NCBI GenBank assembly: GCA_021823325.1
Contig: JAKAOG010000001.1
Location: 186,001-250,000 of the forward strand
DNA length: 64,000 nucleotides
Reading direction: 5' to 3'
From: an archaeon
GTDB lineage: Archaea > Thermoproteota > Nitrososphaeria > Nitrososphaerales > Gagatemarchaeaceae
Under the pieces are notes generated by a model. That model was not told the DNA's origin, did no database searches, and worked only from the letters and a program-made list of their open reading frames with translations. Of this stretch, positions 58,744 to 64,000 are shown piece after piece. Every line of letters begins with the position of its first letter. Within the stretch, counting starts at the first letter, position 1. The translations under genes and the position numbers were made by a program.

Positions 58744-61392
58744 CTAAGCCGTAACCGACAGTGTCTTCTGCGTGAGGGCCGCGTGTGCGGCAGCGAGCCT
58801 CGCCACCGGGACCCTGAACGCGGAGCAGCTGACGTAGTTCAGCCCGGCTTCTGCGAAGAAGGAGATGCTCTTCGGGTCTCCACCGTGTTCCCCGCAGATG
58901 CCGATCTCGAGGCCCCCTTTGCTCTTCCTCCCCTCTACCACCGCCATCCTGACCAGCCTTCCTACGCCCTGGACGTCTACCGAGTCGAATGGGCTTTCGT
59001 GAAGAAGCCCGGTCTCGATGTACCAGGGGATGAACTTCGCTTCGACGTCGTCCCTGCTGAACCCGAATGTGGTCTGGGTAAGGTCGTTCGTCCCGAATGA
59101 GAAGAAGTCAGAATCCTTCGCGATCTCCCCCGCGGTCAGGGCCGCCCTCGGAGTCTCGATCATCGTCCCCACCTGATACTCGAAGGTAGCTCCTAGCTCC
59201 TTGAAGAGCGAGTCTGCCGCCGCGTCGACCACCCCCTTCAGGTATCGGAACTCCCCGGCAAGCGCGACCAGCGGTATCATGATCTTCACCTTCGCCCTTT
59301 CTTTCCCCTCCTCGCGCAACTCAATCGCCGCCTGAAGGATGGCCTTGGCCTGCATCTCATAGATCTCCGGATATGTGACCGCCAGCCTGCACCCCCTGTG
59401 CCCCAACATGGGGTTGTGCTCGGCGAGCTGTCTGACCCGTGCGAGGACCACTTCCGCCTTCTCGATCTCGGCCGGGGTCGCGCCCTGCTCTTTCATCGAC
59501 TGGATGTCGAGCATGAGCTCTTCGGGGGGCGGGAGGAACTCGTGGAGCGGAAGGTCGAGCAGCCTGACGACGACAGGCCTCCCTCCCATGGCTTCGAATA
59601 TGCCCTTGAAGTCAGAAAGCTGGAACGGGAAGAGCCTGTACAGGTGTTCTCTCCTGGCTGCGGCGTCCTTGCTCATGATCATTTCCCTCACTATGGGGAG
59701 CCTGTTCGGCGCGTTGAACATCCTCTCCGTCCTGCAGAGCCCGATGCCTTCAGCTCCGAACTCCCTCGCCTTCCGAGCCGCTTCGGGAGTGTCTGCGTTC
59801 GCCCAGACGCCGATCCTCCTTACCTCGTCCGCGGTCTTCAGGAGCGCGGTCAGCTCCGGGGTCGGCTCTGGCTCGACCATCTTCACCTCCCCCCTGTAGA
59901 TCTTTCCCGTGGTGCCGTCTATCGTCACCACCTCTCCTTTGGAGACCTTCTCTCCCGAGACCGTGGTGAACGTCTCCTTCTCCATGTCAATCTCGATCTC
60001 GCTGCAGCCCACCACCGCAGGCTTCCCCATGCCTCTGGCCACGACAGCGGCGTGCGACGTCATCCCTCCCCTCATCGTCAGCACCCCCTGGGCGGCGATC
60101 ATCCCCTTGATGTCCTCAGGCGTGGTCTCCGGGCGGACCAAGATGATCTTCTCGCTCTGGCCGACCTTCGCTGCCTCGTCTGTGTCGAAGACCACGGCAC
60201 CCGAAGCGGCTCCAGGCGAGGCGTCGAGGCCCTTCGCGAGAGGCTTGTCCCTGACGTCGGGGTCGAGCCTCCTGTGGAGAAGAGACTCGAGCGCCTCTGG
60301 TTCCACCCTCGCGATGGACTCCTCAGAAGTAATCAGCCCCTCCTTCGACATGTCTACGGCTATCTTGACGGCGGCCTGCGCCGTCCTCTTGCCGTTCCTA
60401 GTCTGGAGCATGAAGAGCTTGCCGTCTTCTACAGTGAACTCGAAGTCTTGCATGTCCTTGAAGTATGACTCGAGCTTCTTCGCGACATCTTCGAGCTGGC
60501 TCCTGACCTGCGGGTCCATCTTGTCGATCCCGATGGGGGTCCTCATCCCGGCGACCACGTCCTCCCCTTGCGAATTGGGAAGATACTCGCCGAACATCCC
60601 GTCCTCTCCCGTGGAAGGGTTCCTGGTGAAACCCACCCCCGACCCTGAGGTCCCGCCGAAGTTCCCGAAGACCATGGATTGTATGTTGACCGCAGTCCCC
60701 AGCGACTCGCTGATCTTGTAGAACTTCCTGTACTCCTTCGCCCTTTCGTTGTTCCACGAGTTCAGCACCGCTTCCACAGCCATCTCAAGCTGGAGGTACG
60801 GGTCTTGGGGGAAGTCCTTACCTGTCTCCGCCCTCACGATGTCCTTGAACTCCCTCACCACCCCTCTCAGGTCTTCCGGGGTCAGTTCGATGTCCATCTT
60901 CACCCCTGACTTGCGCTTCCTCTCTTCAAGCACCTTCTCGAAGGGACCGGGGTCGGCCCCCATCGCTATCTTCCCGAACATCTGTATCAGCCTCCTATAG
61001 GAGTCGTAGGCGAACCGCTCGTTCCTTGTGATGGCGGCCATGCGTTCCGTCGTCTCGTCGTTCAGCCCAAGGTTCAGGACGGTGTCCATCATCCCGGGCA
61101 TCGAGAAGGGGGCTCCAGACCTGACAGAGAAAAGGAGGGGTCGGTCTTGACCGCCGAACTTCTTGCCCGTTAGCCGCTCTACTTCGGCGATCTTGACACG
61201 GACCTGGTCCAGGACCCCGGCGGGGATCTTTCCCCCTGATGCATAGTATTGCTTACAGACCTCGGTGGTGATCACGAACCCAGGCGGGACAGGCAGACCG
61301 AGGGAAGTCATCTCCACCAGTCCGTACCCCTTCCCGCCAAGCAGGTACTTGTCCCCCCCGCGCGCCTCCTGGAAGAGCATGACACGTTCCAT
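58744..61392 (-). CDS. ppdK: Pyruvate, phosphate dikinase
   Basis: The 882-residue enzyme interconverts pyruvate and PEP. It has the ATP-grasp start LLGGKGYGLVEMTSLGLPVPPGF, the phosphohistidine segment GGMTSHAAVVARGMGKPAVVGC with catalytic His, and the C-terminal PEP/pyruvate domain ending in FSFGTNDLTQTTFGFSRDD and ICGEHGGDP. I chose ATG at 61392 (MERVMLFQEARG). A TATA-like ATATATC lies upstream near 61428-61436. It links to pyruvate made by the methylisocitrate lyase. Confidence 0.96.
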   Translation of the reverse strand: MERVMLFQEARGGDKYLLGGKGYGLVEMTSLGLPVPPGFVITTEVCKQYYASGGKIPAGVLDQVRVKIAEVERLTGKKFGGQDRPLLFSVRSGAPFSMPGMMDTVLNLGLNDETTERMAAITRNERFAYDSYRRLIQMFGKIAMGADPGPFEKVLEERKRKSGVKMDIELTPEDLRGVVREFKDIVRAETGKDFPQDPYLQLEMAVEAVLNSWNNERAKEYRKFYKISESLGTAVNIQSMVFGNFGGTSGSGVGFTRNPSTGEDGMFGEYLPNSQGEDVVAGMRTPIGIDKMDPQVRSQLEDVAKKLESYFKDMQDFEFTVEDGKLFMLQTRNGKRTAQAAVKIAVDMSKEGLITSEESIARVEPEALESLLHRRLDPDVRDKPLAKGLDASPGAASGAVVFDTDEAAKVGQSEKIILVRPETTPEDIKGMIAAQGVLTMRGGMTSHAAVVARGMGKPAVVGCSEIEIDMEKETFTTVSGEKVSKGEVVTIDGTTGKIYRGEVKMVEPEPTPELTALLKTADEVRRIGVWANADTPEAARKAREFGAEGIGLCRTERMFNAPNRLPIVREMIMSKDAAARREHLYRLFPFQLSDFKGIFEAMGGRPVVVRLLDLPLHEFLPPPEELMLDIQSMKEQGATPAEIEKAEVVLARVRQLAEHNPMLGHRGCRLAVTYPEIYEMQAKAILQAAIELREEGKERAKVKIMIPLVALAGEFRYLKGVVDAAADSLFKELGATFEYQVGTMIETPRAALTAGEIAKDSDFFSFGTNDLTQTTFGFSRDDVEAKFIPWYIETGLLHESPFDSVDVQGVGRLVRMAVVEGRKSKGGLEIGICGEHGGDPKSISFFAEAGLNYVSCSAFRVPVARLAAAHAALTQKTLSVTA

Positions 61393-61515
61393 GGTAGGTA
61401 CGAATCCCAAGACGAGCCTCGGCCTTGGTGATATATTTGCGAACAAGGGAACTTTTACACTAACATGAGAACCCGAGAAGGACGTCGCCGACCGGGGTTT
61501 GCCCGGAGATAGGCG

Positions 61516-61995
61516 CTATGACGCTCTTTTGGGAACCCGCTTCAGGGCCCTCTCATCGAGCCGATAGTAGTACCACTCAGAGAGCCTTCTTGCCCCGAGC
61601 CTCTCGTAGAACTCCAACGCCTTCTCGTTCCATGCGAGCACCGACCACTCCATGCGTCCGCATCCCTCGCTGACCGCTTCGTCTACGCACCGCCTGAAAA
61701 GGGCGAAGCCTACCCCTGATTTCCTGTGGTCCTCGAGCACAAACAGGTCCTCCAGGTAGAGAGTGGGCTTCGCGAGGAACGAAGAGTACGTGTAGAAGTA
61801 GAGAGCATACCCGACGAGCTTTCTCCCGTCCTCGGCGACGAACAGATTGACCCTCTTCTTCACGAAGACGTCTTCGAGGATCCGTTTCGTCCCGGCTTTG
61901 GACGGAGGCCGCAGCTTTTCGAACTTGGCCAGCGACCGCAGGAGCGAGACGAACTGTTCGGCGTCCGCCCTCCTGCCCTCCCTTATCTCGACCAT
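61516..61995 (-). CDS. GNAT-family N-acetyltransferase
   Basis: The 159-residue protein has the GNAT core: VEIREGRRADAEQFVSLLRSL, LVGYALYFYTYSSFLAKPTLYLEDLFVLEDHRKSGVGFALFRR with the acetyl-CoA loop, and WNEKALEFYERLGARRLSEW. The substrate is unknown; the layout is like spermidine/diamine or other small-amine acetyltransferases. Confidence 0.88.
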   Translation of the reverse strand: MVEIREGRRADAEQFVSLLRSLAKFEKLRPPSKAGTKRILEDVFVKKRVNLFVAEDGRKLVGYALYFYTYSSFLAKPTLYLEDLFVLEDHRKSGVGFALFRRCVDEAVSEGCGRMEWSVLAWNEKALEFYERLGARRLSEWYYYRLDERALKRVPKRAS

Positions 61996-62064
61996 CGTCG
62001 CGCGGCTATGCGTGCCTCTGGTTAAACGAATCGAGCGGACTGAAAACCGGGAAGAGCCCGGACA

Positions 62065-62445
62065 TCAGCTGTGCTGGTCCAGGTCTCTCATCATCTGGTC
62101 GAACTGTTCCTTCGTGATTTCTCCCCTGGCGTATCTCTGACGCAATATGTCCTTCGCGTCGCCGCCGTAGCCGTAGCGATAGGAGTACCGGTGCCCCCAT
62201 CCTCCTCCCCATCCCCAGAACGCCCATCTGAAGATGAAGAAGATGAACGCGATGAAGAAGATGAACCCGAACGGGAAGAATCCCCAACCGAAGTAGGGGT
62301 AGTATCCCATACCAGGCGTGTAGGTGTAGGGGTGAAAGAAGGCCATCGCGGCGAACATGAGCACCGCGAGCGCGGCCAGAGTGACGACCACCCACGCGAA
62401 GACGTTCCTTCCGTGCGAGCGGCCGTTGTCGTACGTTGTCTGCAT
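62065..62445 (-). CDS. SHOCT-domain membrane protein
   Basis: The 126-residue protein has one helix near residues 16-37 and a strongly aromatic hydrophobic region (about 46-82, rich in F, G, W), then a C-terminal SHOCT motif ILRQRYARGEITKEQFDQMMRDL. SHOCT motifs are thought to aid oligomerisation. It is divergent from the PadR regulator and may be its target. Confidence 0.82.
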   Translation of the reverse strand: MQTTYDNGRSHGRNVFAWVVVTLAALAVLMFAAMAFFHPYTYTPGMGYYPYFGWGFFPFGFIFFIAFIFFIFRWAFWGWGGGWGHRYSYRYGYGGDAKDILRQRYARGEITKEQFDQMMRDLDQHS

Positions 62446-62522
62446 GCGTTTCGTGCCTCCTTTCCACCCTCGCTTCCGGTCTTCTTAAGTATATTGTTTT
62501 TCCGATATGCATTCGCACAATT

Positions 62523-62531
62523 CCTATAAAC
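62523..62531 (+). promoter_or_regulatory. TATA box of the PadR-like regulator gene
   Basis: CCTATAAAC at 62523-62531 is 23-31 bases upstream of the ATG at 62554, fitting a leaderless transcript. A minus-strand TATA-like ATATAC (about 62488-62494) probably serves the divergent SHOCT gene. Confidence 0.6.
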
Positions 62532-62553
62532 CTCGTTCGGCCCTCTATGAGGC

Positions 62554-63006
62554 ATGTGGCCATTCAGGTTCGCAATGCGGAACAAGAGGGGTCTCCCCAA
62601 CCTGGTGGTCTACCAGCTCTCCTCGTCTCCCAAGAACGGAGTCGAGCTCATGGACGGGGTGGAAGCCATGACGCGCGGGTGGTGGCGTCCGACCCCTGGC
62701 TCGATCTATCCGCTCCTGAAGGAGATGTCAGAGCAGGGGATCGTGAAGAAGAGGGACGACGGGAAGTACGAGCTGACGGAGAAAGGAAGGTCGCAGTTCG
62801 GCGGCACCGCGGAACACCATCGTCCTCACTGGCCCAGAAACTCCGATGACATGATCACGCAGATGAACAGCTTCGTGTCTTACATGGAGGATCTCAAGAG
62901 CTCCGCGCCCGAGGACCTGAAGCAACACGCGGGCGCGCTGAGCGACCTTTCAAAGAGAATCTCCGCACTGACAGGCAAATCGGAGGAAGAAGAAGGAGAA
63001 AGCTAG
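62554..63006 (+). CDS. PadR-family transcriptional regulator
   Basis: The 150-residue protein has the PadR winged helix: LVVYQLSSSPKNGVELMDGVEAMTRGWWRPTPGSIYPLLKEMSEQGIVKKRDDGKYELTEKGRSQ, followed by a C-terminal helical region for dimer formation. It lies divergent from the SHOCT membrane gene and ends four bases into the convergent channel-like gene. Ligand unknown. Confidence 0.9.
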   Translation: MWPFRFAMRNKRGLPNLVVYQLSSSPKNGVELMDGVEAMTRGWWRPTPGSIYPLLKEMSEQGIVKKRDDGKYELTEKGRSQFGGTAEHHRPHWPRNSDDMITQMNSFVSYMEDLKSSAPEDLKQHAGALSDLSKRISALTGKSEEEEGES

Positions 63007-63395
63007 CCGCTCTCCCGTCTTCCCTCTCTCCTTTCGATCTCCTTCTCCAGCTCTCCGACCTTCTCCTCCCCCGCCCTGATCACCTGGCCGAGGAAGGGGC
63101 CGAACAGGAAAAGGAGCGCGGTGATCACCGTCCCTACCGACACGAACGCGAGAACAGACGAGAAGATCTTCCCTGCGGCGTCGTTGACTACGAGGTTGCT
63201 CGGAGGGCCCTGACCGGTAGCGATGAAGCTCGTGAAATAGAAGGCGTCGAGGTAGCTCCACCCTTCGATCTGGTGCATCCCGACCATCCCGGCGACCTCG
63301 ACGGCGACTATCAGGGCTAACGAGTAGACCGCTCTCTTCCAGAACGCCCTCGGCATCCGGCTCCTCTTCGGCTTGCCCTGTGGCGCCTGGCTCAT
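63003..63395 (-). CDS. Two-helix channel-like protein with unusual filter
   Basis: The 130-residue protein has a first helix (about 22-40), a pore-like loop YLDAFYFTSFIATGQGPPSN, a second helix (about 75-98) and a long charged coiled-coil tail. The layout is like a two-helix potassium channel (ion_trans_2), but the filter reads TGQGP rather than TVGYG. Ion selectivity therefore cannot be assumed. It may still conduct ions or have another role. Confidence 0.65.
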   Translation of the reverse strand: MSQAPQGKPKRSRMPRAFWKRAVYSLALIVAVEVAGMVGMHQIEGWSYLDAFYFTSFIATGQGPPSNLVVNDAAGKIFSSVLAFVSVGTVITALLFLFGPFLGQVIRAGEEKVGELEKEIERREGRRESG

Positions 63396-63468
63396 GCGTT
63401 CCCTCCCTTCTCTCTTCCGGGGAACGTTTTAAACGACTAACCAGCGCCGACTCAAGAGCTGCAGCAAG

Positions 63469-63987
63469 TTGGAAAGAGAGGTTCAGGACGGCCTCAAGCA
63501 GGCGATGAGGATCTACCCGCAGGGGGTCACGGTCGTAACAACAGACTCCCACGGACCGAAGGGGCTGACGGTGAGCTCGTTCACCAGCGTGTCGCTGGAC
63601 CCCCCACTGGTGCTCGTCTCGATAGCGAAGGGGTCCGCGATGCACGACGTGCTCAGGAACGCCGAGGCATACGCCGTAAACTTCCTTGCAGACGACCAGA
63701 AGTCGGTCTCTGACAGGTTTGCAGGGAGGACTCAGGCCACGGAGAGATTCGAGGGGATCAAGTTCGCGAAGGGGACCACGGGGTCTCCCGTTATCGCGGG
63801 GGCCAGAGCCGCTCTGGAGTGCAGGGCATGGGCAGCGTACGACGGGGGGGACCACTCGATACTCGTTGGGAATGTCGTCTCCGCCAAGACGATGAACTCG
63901 AAGAAACCGCTGGTCTACTACGCCCAGCAGTACACGACGACAGAGCAGATGGAGTACCCGGCGCCGCCTTCAGACATCGTCTGGTAG
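63469..63987 (+). CDS. Flavin reductase-family protein
   Basis: The 172-residue protein is a flavin reductase-like split barrel: MRIYPQGVTVVTTDSHGPKGLTVSSFTSVSLDPPLVLVSIAKGS, AYAVNFLADDQKSVSDRFAG and DGGDHSILVGNVVSA. It is a typical FMN/FAD reductase of two-component systems. Start is TTG at 63469. The gene is complete within the window. Confidence 0.92.
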   Translation: MEREVQDGLKQAMRIYPQGVTVVTTDSHGPKGLTVSSFTSVSLDPPLVLVSIAKGSAMHDVLRNAEAYAVNFLADDQKSVSDRFAGRTQATERFEGIKFAKGTTGSPVIAGARAALECRAWAAYDGGDHSILVGNVVSAKTMNSKKPLVYYAQQYTTTEQMEYPAPPSDIVW

Positions 63988-64000
63988 CTACTTGGCCGCC

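Noticed and set aside
58647-58750. Short frame of about 35 codons between the Doc-like gene and ppdK
   Set aside because: No promoter at the right distance and no recognisable motif; coding status cannot be supported.
62446-62553. PadR operator in the SHOCT/PadR intergenic region
   Set aside because: Only a weak ATTGT...ACAAT pair with a long spacer was found, too short to claim as an operator.
1-64000. CRISPR array, rRNA operon, insertion sequence or prophage
   Set aside because: No regularly spaced repeats, rRNA signature, transposase or integrase gene was seen on reading the window.

Overview
The window is a GC-rich archaeal chromosome segment packed with genes on both strands. Archaeal markers include EF-2, aIF1A, ribosomal protein L37Ae, prefoldin beta, the exosome set Rrp4/Rrp41/Rrp42 with SBDS, a proteasome alpha subunit, CTP-dependent riboflavin kinase (RbkR type), archaeal CCA-adding enzyme, a GPN GTPase and F420-linked enzymes. 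EF-2, a DUF6659-like protein and short tRNA introns outside the anticodon loop suggest a Nitrososphaeria/Thaumarchaeota-type organism. No ammonia-oxidation gene is present, and the methylmalonyl-CoA/methylisocitrate genes suggest heterotrophy. This placement is inference. Many genes start at ATG, GTG or TTG about 25-30 bases downstream of a TATA-like box, so leaderless transcripts look common.

Layout. 0.1-4.2 kb: a small winged-helix regulator with repeated CACAA-N-TTGTG-like sites, and a translationally coupled set of a HerA-like pseudo-ATPase, a RecA/RadB-like ATPase and a membrane protein. This is the best candidate for an undescribed system. 4.2-12 kb: DEAH-like helicase, EF-2, M1 aminopeptidase, an exported protein and a flavin reductase. 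12-18 kb: a seven-gene operon (ECF transporter, XPF nuclease, F420:NADPH oxidoreductase, F420-type oxidoreductase) divergent from RbkR, with an inverted repeat abutting the RbkR start codon. 18-24 kb: IDI-like Nudix protein, DHH phosphoesterase, and the prefoldin/L37Ae/exosome/SBDS/proteasome superoperon.

24-37 kb is a mixed region: amidotransferase, JAMM protein, small genes, endonuclease IV, tRNA-Lys and tRNA-Asp (both carrying insertions), a frameshifted VOC gene, DapA-like aldolase, DNA glycosylase Tag, MFS transporter, DEAD-box helicase, aIF1A and an LhgO-like oxidase. 37-42 kb: an MFS/ChrB-domain/methyltransferase operon, a membrane protein and an exported Vgb-like propeller. 42-48 kb: propionyl/methylmalonyl metabolism (acyl-CoA dehydrogenase, two-part methylmalonyl-CoA mutase, MeaB chaperone, citrate-synthase-family enzyme, methylisocitrate-lyase-family enzyme).

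48-58 kb is rich in housekeeping genes: GPN GTPase, CinA-like protein, PRPP synthase, tRNA G10 methyltransferase, RNase Z, UPF0201 protein with its kinase neighbour, ThpR, CCA transferase, an atypical kinase and tRNA-Pro with an intron in the anticodon stem. 58-64 kb: a Doc/Fic-like protein with a degenerate motif, pyruvate phosphate dikinase, GNAT, SHOCT membrane protein, PadR regulator, a channel-like protein and a flavin reductase. No CRISPR array, rRNA, insertion sequence or complete prophage was seen.
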